Source of the DNA: Ophiodon elongatus
Taxonomy: Eukaryota; Chordata; Actinopteri; Perciformes; Hexagrammidae
Direction of reading: 5' to 3'
DNA length: 64,000 bases
NCBI GenBank assembly: GCA_016806645.1
Contig: JACSYO010002098.1
Location: 126,501 to 190,500 of the forward strand
This document shows, one piece after another, positions 1-9,933 of the stretch (position 1 is its first letter; each line of letters starts with the position of its first letter). The notes below the pieces were generated by a model, which was not told the DNA's origin, ran no database searches, and saw only the letters and a list, made by a program, of their open reading frames with translations. The position numbers and the translations under genes were made by a program.

Positions 1-1017
1 TACAATAAATTCTCAACAGTCGTTAAACGCCAGTACTGAAGTTCAGCATGCAGCAAGCAGAAGGAACAAAAGGGTAATTTCAACGGTGGGCGAATATTTG
101 GGCAAATTAGCTCTCATCAATTCAATTTGCAAGCATTGCCTGTCTTCTCAGTGCAAGAGGTTGCTTAAAAAAACCCTCTGTGATTAGAATCAGCAACCTA
201 ACTGATCGCAGTCACGGCCTTTCATTCAGCCTGTGAATTAGCCTAGCAGTGCTCCTCTGTCTGGGCAGCGATAGCAAACTCTTTTCATTGACCGCCATAA
301 TAGTTCTTCTAAAACCCGTTAATTACTGTGATGGTAAGATATGGATAGGGCACTATACAGATGGTAATTGAAGAGATGTGTGTAACCACCCCCGCCATTA
401 TTAATCCACATAATTTCCTCTTTCATTTCAAATTAATTGGAATAAAATGCTTGCTACATTAGCCTCATAATGAAAGGCAATAATCTACAAAAAAATGTAT
501 AAGAGCAAGACCTTCTCTGCAGGTTCAAATTAATTAAATTCTTTTTTATCCATATTTCATTAAAATGGTCTCATTTCAGGCTAGCCAGTATCAGGCCCTT
601 CGTCATTCAAGAGGCACTGATGAGAGAAAAAAAGGTGAATTGTTGAGAGAATCCAACTGTCAGCAAATTTGGTTCCAAATTAATTATTTCAGCCTGATAA
701 CCCTTTTCATCTCTTTTGACTCACTTTATAGAGAGAGCCAATTAATTATGTCAAACATGCTCTCTCCTTTTGCTCCCCAGAGTGGGCAGGCAGGCTGATG
801 GGGATGTTTACGGTAAGAGGACGGGTTGATGGTGGGGTGGTGGGTGATGGGTGTGTGTGTGTGTGGGTAGGGGGATGTTAGGGAACAGCCCGCCCCTAAT
901 CTCGACACACCTGTCAGGCATACAGCTCGTTATCTAGGCACTGAGGGCCCAGGCTGGTTTTGTCAGGAGCAGGGCTCTAACAACAATCCAGAGGAACGTG
1001 TTGGAGCCACATAGTCA

Positions 1018-1019
<2 letters not shown>
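1..1019. other. AT-rich unique DNA, possible conserved non-coding block
   Basis: No repeat family or credible reading frame is recognised here. The stretch is rich in ATTA/TAAT-type homeodomain-like sites in an otherwise balanced context (for example around 310-480 and 660-750), a look often seen in conserved non-coding elements near developmental genes. This is only an impression from composition. Two short frames, at 565-798 (+) and 726-908 (-), overlap each other and resemble nothing known. Confidence 0.3.

Positions 1020-1110
<91 letters not shown>
1020..1110. repeat. (CA)n microsatellite
   Basis: About 45 uninterrupted CA units. Alternating purine-pyrimidine runs of this length are common in fish and are usually polymorphic. 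Confidence 0.98.
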
Positions 1111-1112
<2 letters not shown>

Positions 1113-2308
1113 TCCACTGTTAGACAATTCACTCAATTAGTCCACCGCACTCAGCCGCAGCCCTAATGAGCTGGGGAGTGTGGAGAGGAAGTCGAGGGTC
1201 AATGGATGTTGTTTCTCGTAGGAACTTACATTTGTGTTTTTATCGACGCTCATGCAACAGTGTGTTCTCATCATTGCTGTTGTGTTGTGGTGAATCTCAA
1301 GGTAGGCACAGTACAAAAAACTATTTATGCACATCAGCTTGGTGACCAGCTAATGCTTCGTGGTTGATAGAGGCAACATATACAATTAAAAGGTAAAATG
1401 CCGTTACTAGTCCAGGATCTTTGAATGTTCTGATCCAGATCCATCAAAGCCAGAGTATACTAGAAAAACACGAGGACTTATTGTGTTTCCAGTATACCTA
1501 CTGTAACTAGTGACGAGTTCATGTGAGATGTCCAACCATATCTAAATGCAAAAGTGTTTACAACTGTTCTGAATGGCCATACTTGAAGACAGGTTGACCA
1601 GCCTGTAGTCATAGACCGAGGTGAGACTCAATGATGATTCAGATGGGGATGATGGCACAGACATCACAACGGTCTCATCTAAAGGAATTCATGTATCCAC
1701 TCACTAATTGTCACAATCTATCGTTGAATGAGGTAAAGGCCTATGGCCTACTGATGAAATCCCTTGCATTTGCAGAACTATGTGGTGATGTTCCTGGGAA
1801 AAATTACAAACAAAGATCTCTGGGAAGTGAGATCCCAAAACAACCTTCAACATCAAATAAGTCCCTGAGGGTTCAGGGTTTAAGACTTTAGGGGGACATT
1901 GGGATTGGGCCATGAATAAAAAAGTTCAAACCCTGCTTCCTCTCTCCCCCAATTACTGCCTGAAGTGTGCTGGGCTGATTGTCAGTTTCAAAAACTGTTT
2001 GGATGTTGGCATTTGCCTGAAAGCAGTGCTCGGCCTAAAGTACAGCATCACAGAGCCACTTGTATGTCTGTGGAGTCTTAAGACAGATTCAGGGCCGACA
2101 CATTGGTTTAACAGGAGTCCCTCCAAGTTTTTGATTTGATCAGTGTCAGACTTTGTTCTTGGCAGCGCCACCACCATACTAGATGGCTATTTTGTACTGT
2201 ATCATGCTTTAATCATAATCTCCACAGTAACTGAGTTGATATTCTTTTATTGACTTTGTGATACAAGTGACGGTGGGAGATTGTTTCATTTGATTAGACT
2301 AGACTATT
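1111..2308. other. Unique-looking DNA, no gene seen
   Basis: I see no repeat family, splice-bounded exon or protein motif. Open frames of 60-86 codons on both strands (for example 1631-1891 and 1912-2139) have no family resemblance. Confidence 0.4.
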
Positions 2309-2727
2309 GAAGTCTTTGTGCCTTCTCGCCTCGCAGGTTTCTATGGATTGTGGTTAAATCTGGACCCTGGTCCTGGTCCTGCTGTGGTCCTCCCCGACAC
2401 CTACTGCTACTATTACATGAATCATTTCTGTCATGTGAATTGAACGTGTTGTAACTCTGTTATGCTGTTCATTCTGTACACATGACATCTATTTTTGTAC
2501 TCTGTCCATCCTGGGAGAGGGATCCTCCTCTGTGTCTCTCCTGAAGGGTTCTTCCATTTTTCTCCCTGTTGAAAGGTTTTTTTGGGGGGAGTTTTTCCTG
2601 AGTTGATGAGAGGTTCTGGGACAGAGGATGTCAGTGTGTACAGATTGGAAAGCCCTCTGAGGAGAATTTGTAATTTGTGATTTTGGGCTATACAAAAATA
2701 AATTGAATTGAATTGAAATTGAATTCT
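2309..2727 (+). mobile_element. 5'-truncated L2 LINE, 3' UTR and tail only
   Basis: This is the 3' end of the L2-type LINE that recurs through the window. It runs from the 'cttctcgcctcgcagg' segment through the 'gtccatcctgggagaggg' block and the 'aagccctctgagg' block to 'ttgtgattttgggctata', and ends in an imperfect ATTGA tandem tail at about 2700-2726. No coding sequence is present, as expected of a 5'-truncated target-primed insertion. The frames 2431-2733 and 2489-2740 on the minus strand are only the antisense of this tail. Confidence 0.85.
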
Positions 2728-4879
2728 GTACAATCACCATATTCTTCCATTCACTGTGATAGATAGCGAGGACCGCAGTGAGCAGAAATACTTATATAAG
2801 ACAACTGAGTCTTTTAATTCAAATTCCTTCATGTTGTATTCAATCTTACTAATCTCTGCCAGTATCAGAAACACAAGCAGTTCAAGCTGACCAATCACAA
2901 TTCTTTTGCTCCCCATGTGGCATTTTCTTAGCTGCCGTAGCTCTGAAATGTTGTTACATAGCTGAGGAGCCAAGCACAACAACGGAGCTTATGCTCACTG
3001 AAGATATGGCTGTTAGCGCAGAAGTAAAAATGTACCTTTGGTCTTGTTACCTGATAGGCGGAGTTTGGTATTTTCCCTCTCAGTTAAGGAACTTCATCAG
3101 TGGTGAATACCTGAAACTTTGCCTCCTCCGTCGTGTTTACGGCAGATGTGGGAAAGGCAGCTAAGTGCTGGCCTCTCAGCTCGGTGCTGAGTGACTGACA
3201 TGTGGAGTGACACCAAAATGAGAGCGTGACAACATGACTGTGTCCACAGGCCTTTGGAAGGGCGTGTCCTGCCTGAGCATGTGGCAGAGGCTGTGACACC
3301 TGCAGCCGGATGGGGCCTGAAGAATTCACAAATCGCTGAGTCATCTGGTAGGAGGAGCAAGGAAGCCTGTGGCATCGCTACAGGCAAAACTCCACTGAAT
3401 AGCATGATACAAAAGTTGTGAAATCTTTGTCTTGGAAAAAGAAGGTGGGAATTCACACCCTCTCATCATAGAGGCCCTTCCTGCATAGTTGCTACAGTTG
3501 ACTACACTGTCAGTCATTGGGAATGGGATGGGCAGCATCAGGAGAACACAATACAACAAGCTGGGGACACAGAAGTGTGCTGGTTCTTATCCTGTTTATG
3601 CATTTTTAAAAATGCATTTACATTTTATATCCCCTGGCTGCATATCTGTTGTGTTTTATTATCATGTGTTTGACTTCATTCTGGGTAGTTCATACATTTC
3701 AACAATTTCTTTTCTGGGAGCAACGGGCCTCCAGCAAGAACCACTCTGCAATTAGTCCAATTAGTCTGCTGTTACTCAAGCCTAAGTTTTTCACTAATGG
3801 ACTGTATATTTCATTACTTTGAAGCAATTTTTTGTTTGAAAACCTGATATAAATTACACTTCATAATTATGTTGTCCTGTTGGCAAGGCTAATATAATTA
3901 TAAATGTATTCATACAGCTTAACGATATCACCATTCATCTAAATTGACAACTGATGATATTGTATAACAATATCAATATGAACAACTTAAATTATTTAAC
4001 CCCCTCCCAGCAGTCATCGCTGCCTTGCTGTGGTGAGACATTTTTCATATGGAACCATTTTCTTCTTTATGTCAGTACGACCCTCGGCACGACATTAACA
4101 GCACTCATTATTAATCCCCTTTAGTGGGTCACTTAATTCTGTTGCTGACGGTGTTAAAAAATTTAGACTTTCCTTTATGGATCTCCAAAAGCAAAATTCC
4201 AATACAGGACATATGGGGCCTTATATGGTATTATTGGGGCGTTTTTGTTTGTCAAGTTTTCCAGCAAATGGGCTATAACTGCATTTTGTTGTGCAACATA
4301 AATTGTCCTTGAATACCAGAATCCTTGAATCTGATGTGGCACACGTATGAGCCCACTCTACAAAAAGCGTATGAGAAATTTAAAATAAGAATGTTCTTGC
4401 ATGAAGTCCAATATTTCTGCCACCTTCACTGAATTCATCCTTCCTAAAAAAATTATATTGGTTTAGCCCAGATTATATTGAAAAAGCTTGAATTGAAGAT
4501 TCAGCTGCCCCTTATTCTGTAGCTGAGCAAAAATGATTCCATCACATTCATTTAAAACTTAATTTAATTTTGATACTTTCAAGAGATATTCACAGACCTT
4601 CATATACTTTAATTTACCAAATATCTTCTATATTTTATACTTGAAGCTGAATTCATTGAATTTCTTTTGGCCACTTGGCCAAAACAAGCTGCTAACACAA
4701 CGTTGACATAAAATTATTACACACTCGGCGTAGCCGGTAGCTTCCATGAATTTTGCTACATTTTGTCTTTCGTCTTCATTACTGGTGCACTGATGGCATA
4801 TGACAGAATACACTTATCAACAGCAGAGAAAGAAAAGTGGGTATTGCATTCTTTTATGGGGAGTGGACCTTGAGACATA
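2728..4879. other. Unique-looking AT-rich DNA, no gene seen
   Basis: No repeat family or protein motif is recognised. Short frames (for example 3097-3456 on minus, 119 codons) overlap others and show no family features. A LINE-tail-like phrase 'ccttgaat' occurs near 4308-4327, but too little remains to classify. Confidence 0.4.
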
Positions 4880-4884
4880 CACCA

Positions 4885-5303
4885 CCCACTGCAGACCTCC
4901 CAGCCAGACCTGCAGGACCAAACGCCAGAGCAGAGTCAAGATAACCCAGCTCGGACCTAAAGCTATTCTACCACCTAGTCTACTCCTGGCTGATGCCGTA
5001 CAAACGACAGGCTAACCCAGCTAGGGAGGTCGGTGACTCTTGTGTCTACATCTTTACAGAGACCTGGCTCCATAGTGGTGTCCGGGTCGAAGTTGCACTT
5101 TTTAATGTCGGCCATATTTTCTGCCCAGAGAATTCAGCAGTGTTTTTGTTGCTGCTGTTTATATTCCTCCTGATGCAAATAAAAAAAATGCTCTAGAGGA
5201 ATGCGCTATTGTTTCTTTTTGTTGTTTGTCATGGTTTTGCAAGTTTTGTTGTGCATTCCTGTGATGCATATTGACAATGTATAATCCTTGAATCCTTGAA
5301 TTA
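4885..5303 (+). mobile_element. Rex1/CR1-like LINE remnant: endonuclease start joined to 3' tail
   Basis: The forward translation near 4965-5200 keeps recognisable pieces of the N-terminal apurinic endonuclease domain of Rex1-type fish LINEs: 'LPPSLLLADAVQ', then 'REVGDSCVYIFTETWL', then 'VYIPPDANKKNALEE' read across a frameshift. Directly after this, at about 5205-5303, the sequence becomes an AT-rich LINE-like 3' end finishing in a repeated 'ccttgaat' tail. The reverse transcriptase is missing, so this is an internally deleted copy. The family assignment is from recalled motifs; the same N-terminal phrases recur in the better preserved copy at 51,986-52,575. Confidence 0.65.
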
Positions 5304-5347
5304 TTATTAGGAGAATCAAGCGATCGCTCGCATATGTGTGAGTCCGT

Positions 5348-5770
5348 CAGGGGTCACTAATAGGCGGACCGCAGTCCAGGTCCGTACGCAGTTGTATCTG
5401 ACTCTCATCTCACGTGATGCTACTCAGCCAATCAAATATATGTATTCCGATTAGTATCGCAACTGCAGTGAGATTTACACGCAAAGGAGAAACGGGAAGA
5501 GAGACCCAACAGGATAAGTACATGAGTCAGAGAAGTTATTTCACATGATGTTCTCCAAAAAGAGAAGTGGACAGTGAGACCAGAGCCTTTTAACCAAGAA
5601 TAGACAGACTCTTAAATGTTCATTCTTCCCACGGGAAGTTCAAAACCAGTATGTCTCATATGTTCAGAGACCATGACAATTATTAAAAGCAGCAATGTGA
5701 CGTGAGACAAAGCACAACTATTTTGAGGAAACGTACCCACTCACATCTGACAGAAAATGAACAATCTGAG
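5348..5770 (+). mobile_element. hAT transposon 5' part with BED-type zinc-finger remnant
   Basis: It opens with 'caggggtcactaat', very close to the terminal inverted repeat of the complete hAT at 8730-9925. Further in, the forward translation at about 5565-5750 retains a decayed BED-like zinc-finger segment (an FNQE motif, then 'SKPVCLICSETMTIIKSSNV', then remnants of the histidine part). This pattern is typical of the N-terminus of GTF2IRD2/ZBED-like hAT transposases. Stop codons and a small deletion interrupt it. The catalytic domain and the other terminal repeat are not present, so the copy is 3'-truncated and dead. Confidence 0.65.
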
Positions 5771-5942
5771 ACCCCAATATGATCAGAATCCTAAGACATT
5801 CCTTCACTGACCAACAATGATGTTAACAGAGAGAGACATAGAGCTGAAACAAGTGGTTTCAATAACCACAGATAAAGTCACTGCTCTGCCGTGACTCCAG
5901 CCCTCTCCTGGCGCTCCCTAGTGTCTCCCCTCTGTTCTTTCT

Positions 5943-5967
5943 ATGTGCGCGCGCGCGCGTGTGTGTG

Positions 5968-6011
<44 letters not shown>
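5943..6011. repeat. (GC)n/(GT)n microsatellite
   Basis: A short GC alternating run followed by about 25 GT units with a few interruptions. The long frames across it (5943-6470 and 5891-6091 on plus, 5859-6110 on minus) owe their length to the dinucleotide repeat. Confidence 0.97.
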
Positions 6012-6015
<4 letters not shown>

Positions 6016-6456
6016 GCATGGCTTCCATCACCCAGCACCTGGTCTCGTCTCCGCACCTGCCTACAATCAACCATCAAGCGCACACAGTTGAAGTACCCCG
6101 GCTTTCTCACCTCTCATCGTCAGATTGTTTCACCAGCTCAGTGGTAGCTATAATCTCGACCCCTCTTTGTCTAATTCTCGACCAAAGAGCATTTACTTGT
6201 GCTGTCTATTTTGTGTACTTGCGACTAATGTCTCTTTCTTATGCTTCAAGATATCCGTGTCTACCCAGCCATCGCCACTCACGCTGCCTCACCTTCCTGC
6301 CTGCATGTACCTCCGGCTCTACTCATCACCAGCCTGACCTCCAGCGATCCTCTGCCTCCCTTTCCCCTGCCAAATCACACCTAATAAAACCCATTCCTCC
6401 ACCTACTCTGCTGCCTCCGTGTCCGCTCTTGGGTCCAGTCCCAACCGACCATAACA
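6012..6456 (+). mobile_element. LTR-like sequence
   Basis: Starts 'tgtggcatgg' and ends 'gaccataaca', so it has the TG...CA ends of a retrotransposon LTR. It contains a polyadenylation-like 'aataaa' near 6382 followed by the 'ctgcctccgtgtccgctcttgggtcc' type of segment that I associate with fish Gypsy-type LTRs. No clean target-site duplication is visible and no internal gag-pol sequence lies next to it. It may be a solo LTR or a truncated one whose left end abuts the GT microsatellite. Confidence 0.4.
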
Positions 6457-6589
6457 AAATACAACTTTAAAAATCACAGAATACAACTTCATTTAACACT
6501 TCCTTCCTTTGGGGGCCCCGCTCATTTTCTCTCTTTTGGAGAGTGAGATGAAATGCATTCACACTGATTTGGATTGAAACAACATCATA

Positions 6590-7719
6590 GAGATCATATT
6601 ATTCATATTACAAGAGATCATATTACTCCTGTATTAGCTTCTCTTCACTGGCTCCCTGTAACATCCAGAGTCGAATTTAAAATCCTTCTCCTCACCTACA
6701 AAGCCTTAATTGGTGAAGCACCATCATATCTTAAGGATCTCATAGTACCATATTTCCCCACTAGAGAGCTGCGCTCACTGAATGTGGGGCTGCTTGTGGT
6801 TCCTAGAGTCTTAAAAAGTTGGATGGGAGCCAGAGCCTTCAGTTATCAAGCTCCTCTTCTATGGAACCAGCTTCCACTTTCAGTACGGGGAGCAGACACA
6901 GTGACCACATTTAAGAGTAGACTTAAGACTTTCCTCTTTGATAGCGCTTATAGTTAGGGCTGGCTCAGGTTTGCCCTGGTCCATTCTTTCCAACCCCTTG
7001 ATATGCTGCTATAGGCCTAGACTGCTGGAGGACAACTTAGGATACGCTGAGCTCCTCTCTCCTTTTCTCTCTCTCCTTCTGTATGAATTCATGTTCTATA
7101 AATGCACATTACTAACTCTACTTCTTCCCTCGGAGTGTTTGTGCTTTCTCGCCTCGCAGGTTTCCACGAATCGTGGTTGCATCTGGACCCTGGTCCTGCC
7201 TCCTGGTTCCTTCCGTGGAACTGCTGACGCACATTCTTTTCTATTTTACCTTCTGTATGAATTCATGCACCATAAATGCACATTACTAACTCTGCTCCAT
7301 CCCCGAGGTCTTTGTGCCTTCTCGCCTCGCAGGTTTCTGTGGATCGTGGTTAAATCTGGACCCTGGTCCTACGTTCTGCTGTGGTCCTCCCCGTCACCTA
7401 CTGCTACCATTACATGAATAATTTCTGTCATGTGAATTGAACGTGTTGTAACTCTGTTATGCTGTTCATTCTGTACACATGACATCTATTTTCGTACTCT
7501 GTCCATCCTGGGAGAGGGATCCTCCTCTGCTGCTCTCCTGAAGGTTTCTTCCATTTTTCTCCCTGTTGATAGGGTTTTTTTGGGGGGAGTTTTTCCTGAG
7601 TCGATGAGAGGTTCTGGGACAGAGGATGTCGTTGTGTACAGATTGTAAAGCCCTCTGAGGCAAATTTGTAATTTGTGATTTTGGGCTGTACAAAAATAAA
7701 TTGAATTGAATTGAATTGA
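6590..7719 (+). mobile_element. 5'-truncated L2 LINE with C-terminal ORF and full 3' UTR
   Basis: The frame 6574-6957 encodes the last ~120 residues of the L2 ORF: 'HITPVLASLHWLPVTSRVEF', then 'LLTYKALIGEAPSYLKDLIV', the 'PTREL' site, and 'FSYQAPLLWNQLPLS' through 'FKSRLKTFLFDSAYS'. It lies downstream of the reverse transcriptase core. The 3' UTR follows and ends in an ATTGA-type tail at about 7690-7719. The first ~20 residues of the frame are flanking DNA plus a short local duplication of 'agagatcatatta'. The coding part is uninterrupted, so the copy is fairly young. Its 3' UTR contains a ~174-bp tandem duplication, listed separately. Confidence 0.9.
7075..7380 (+). repeat. ~174-bp tandem duplication inside the L2 3' UTR
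   Basis: The module beginning 'ccttctgtatgaattcatg' occurs at 7075 and again at 7249. Each copy runs through 'cattactaactct', 'cttctcgcctcgcagg' and 'tctggaccctggtcct'. The copies have diverged by scattered substitutions. The same arrangement is seen in reverse at 52,905-53,129, so it marks an L2 subfamily rather than a local accident. Confidence 0.8.
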
Positions 7720-8489
7720 ATTCAAATAAATCTGTAGCCTTGCACTAACATGTGATAATCATATAAATACACTTGTTCTATTGAAATACCACTCTCATGT
7801 CTGTGTGTTAAGTGGTGTGCCAAGATGTGGTTAGCTTAGCTTAACATTGAAACGGAAATAGGGATGAAGTGTAATGTGCTGACAACAGTGTATACATCCA
7901 TCCAGTATGATGAAATTATTACTAGTAAAACAGACAAGGAGGTCAAGGTCAAGATAGTGATAGGCCAGTCTACTTGACAAAATCTGATAATGGAGCACCA
8001 TGACAGATGAAAACATTAGTGACGGTAAACCTTGACAAATATCCAAACATTATTGGTGAAACTGCACAATGAGACAGATGAAACTTATTGGTGGTGGCAC
8101 ACCTTGACAAATATGAACGCACTACTCATCTCCAATGGTATTGGATGGAGCGCTGGTGCTAGCATTAGCAGGTGTCTTACTTGGCTCTTGCTTAGAGAAC
8201 GTAACTGAACTAAGTATAGCCATGGCCTAACCCTGCAGGGCTCAAAAAGACAAGCGGTAGACACCCTGCACACAACATTACCCGGGACCGAACAAGGCTG
8301 CCGACACTGTCACTGCGGTCAGAGTATGGGCGGACCACAGTTGGAGGGTTTGTGTATAGGCTTGGGAGATGCACTCACAATGTCATCCTGCCAAGCGTTT
8401 CTTGGATAGGACTTTATCGGCCAAACCATCCCCGAAGCACATGAACAGCTATTCAGTGCGCCGTTAGCTCAGCGTAACATGGCAACAGA
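7720..8489. other. Unclassified DNA, no gene seen
   Basis: Contains a loose repetition of 'accttgacaaatat' (about 8027-8040 and 8100-8113) with similar flanks, hinting at an old ~70-bp duplication. No protein motif is recognised. Part of 8290-8489 may belong to the LINE that follows. Confidence 0.35.
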
Positions 8490-8721
8490 CAAACTGGGCC
8501 TGCATAACTCTCTCAACCCTAACAGGAGGGATGAGACGAAGCCAACTTACTGCTGCACTGGAGAAGCATAATATGTACGGCAAGTTCCAGTCAGGGTTTT
8601 GAAAACAACACTCGACCGGAACCGCTCTCCTAAGGGTTTCAAATGATTTATTAATGTCATGCATGTGATGCAGGTGATTGTTCTGTTTTAGTACTTCTCA
8701 ACCTCAGTTCTGCGTGCGACA
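8490..8721 (+). pseudogene. L2-clade LINE reverse transcriptase, first part
   Basis: Forward translation gives 'LTAALEKHNMYGKFQSGF', a stop, then pieces matching 'LLRVSNDLLMSC' and 'DCSVLVLLNLSSACDTVD'. These are the early reverse transcriptase motifs of L2-clade fish LINEs, normally ending LDLSSAFDTVDH. Stops and indels make it a pseudogene. The frame is cut exactly within the DTVDH motif by the hAT element at 8730-9925 and resumes at 9934. It is a different, older subfamily from the L2 copies with the ATTGA tail. Confidence 0.75.
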
Positions 8722-9091
8722 CCGTAGACCAGAGGTAGCCAACACGGTGCCCGCGGGCACCTGGTTGCCCGCAGGGACCACGTGAGTCGCCCACAAGGCA
8801 TGTTCTAAAAATAGAACAAGTCACCATGGAGCTCCGTCAAAAAGAAGAAAAAAAACGCTTGCATTAATGAATGTAGATTTTAAAATAACAATATTTAATA
8901 TAACATTTTAAAAACAAAAATATGTTCTGTATTTATGAACTCTGACCTATTCTGAAGTCAAAGTTCAATATTGTGCGCATGTCAAACCCCCATCTTAGTC
9001 TGAGACAAGGAAGCGGGCGGAGCTACGATGGGGAGCTAGATGCGGTTTTTACCCTCGAAACAAAATAAAACATGGCAGAAAGCGAAAGAAA

Positions 9092-9507
9092 ACTTATTAT
9101 TTTCACGATGATTGGGAGGAAGAGTTCATTTTTACAACAGTGAAAGAAAAAAGTGTGTGTCTCATTTGCAGGGCGACTGTTGCGACGGCGAAGTGGCACA
9201 ATGTGGAGAGACACTTCGGTACGTGTCACAAAAGCTTCCATGCTAGCTAACGTGTCATAAAGCTTCCATGCTAGCTAACATGTCATAAAGCTTCCATGCT
9301 AGCTAACGTGTCATAAAGCTTCCATGCTAGCTAACGTGTCATAAAGCTTCCATGCTAGCTAACGTGTCATAAAGCTTCAATGCTAGCTACCCACCGGGCA
9401 GCGCACTACGGACAGAAACAGCCCGTGACTTAAAGGCAGCTTTGGGCAAACAAGTATTTTTTCACGAGGCCGGTGGTAAAATCACAAAAAGCAGATATGA
9501 CAGTTAA
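9092..9507 (+). pseudogene. hAT transposase N-terminal fragment (BED-type zinc finger)
   Basis: The frame from 9092 reads 'TYYFHDDWEEEFIFTTVKEK', then CLIC, then 'VERHFGTCHKSFH', giving a C-x2-C ... H-x4-H zinc-finger pattern with the aromatic/acidic lead seen in GTF2IRD2/ZBED-like hAT proteins. It stops at 9248 where a 28-bp minisatellite begins. After the repeats, from 9388, the expected continuation appears: 'YPPGSALRTETARDLKAALG', then 'KQVFFHEAGG', to a stop at 9505. So the repeat array has expanded inside the old coding sequence. In this family the finger binds transposon ends; here it cannot be made intact. Confidence 0.8.
9223..9387 (+). repeat. 28-bp minisatellite, about 6 units
   Basis: The unit 'cgtgtcataaagcttccatg' plus 'ctagctaa' repeats every 28 bp (starts at 9251, 9279, 9307 and onwards). 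The first copy differs slightly and is the original coding stretch for CHKSFHAS; later units are almost identical to each other. A 28-bp period breaks the frame. Confidence 0.95.
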
Positions 9508-9933
9508 TGATTTCCTAAAAAATGTTAAAGTTATAATTTGTCCAAAAATATAACTATATATAAATATAATATTTTGAACAAAATCCTACATATGTGCTTC
9601 ATACAAAACTGTCAAATATATTTACAAAAATATCAGAGATGTGATACCTCTGACTTTCAAATGTTGAAACAGATTAACAGAAATACATGTTGCATGTTTA
9701 AATATATCTGTGTTTCCTAACATCAATGTTGTGGAAATTATTGTTAATAATTATTGTGAGGAATAATTAACATTGATATGTGATCAGACAGTCACTTCAC
9801 ATATATTATTAAAAGGTGATCTGTGCAACTTTGTTATTCAGGAAGTTTGTATCAAACAAGTAGCCCTTCGTACTATTTTATACCCTTGAAGTAGCTCTCG
9901 GTTTCAAAAAGGTTGGTGACCCCTGCCGTAGAC

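Larger units (their letters stand above)
8730..9925 (+). mobile_element. hAT DNA transposon, non-autonomous, complete ends and 8-bp TSD
   Basis: The left end reads 'cagaggtagccaac'; the right end, read inverted, is 'caggggtcaccaac', matching at 11 of 14 positions. It is flanked by a perfect 8-bp duplication 'ccgtagac' at 8722-8729 and 9926-9933, the length typical of hAT elements. The inside encodes only an N-terminal BED-type zinc finger and a short linker, so the 1,196-bp copy lacks the catalytic domain and would depend on a transposase in trans. It sits inside, and is therefore younger than, an L2-clade LINE. Confidence 0.92.

Noticed and set aside
2431..2740. Pair of ~80-100 codon minus-strand frames, recurring at 7,466, 23,830, 50,172, 52,404 and 58,241
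   Set aside because: They are the antisense of the L2 3' UTR in every case, so similarity among them is due to the repeat.
5859..6470. Several frames across the GT/GC microsatellite
   Set aside because: Low-complexity translations (CVCV, HTHT) of a dinucleotide repeat, open in all frames without stops.
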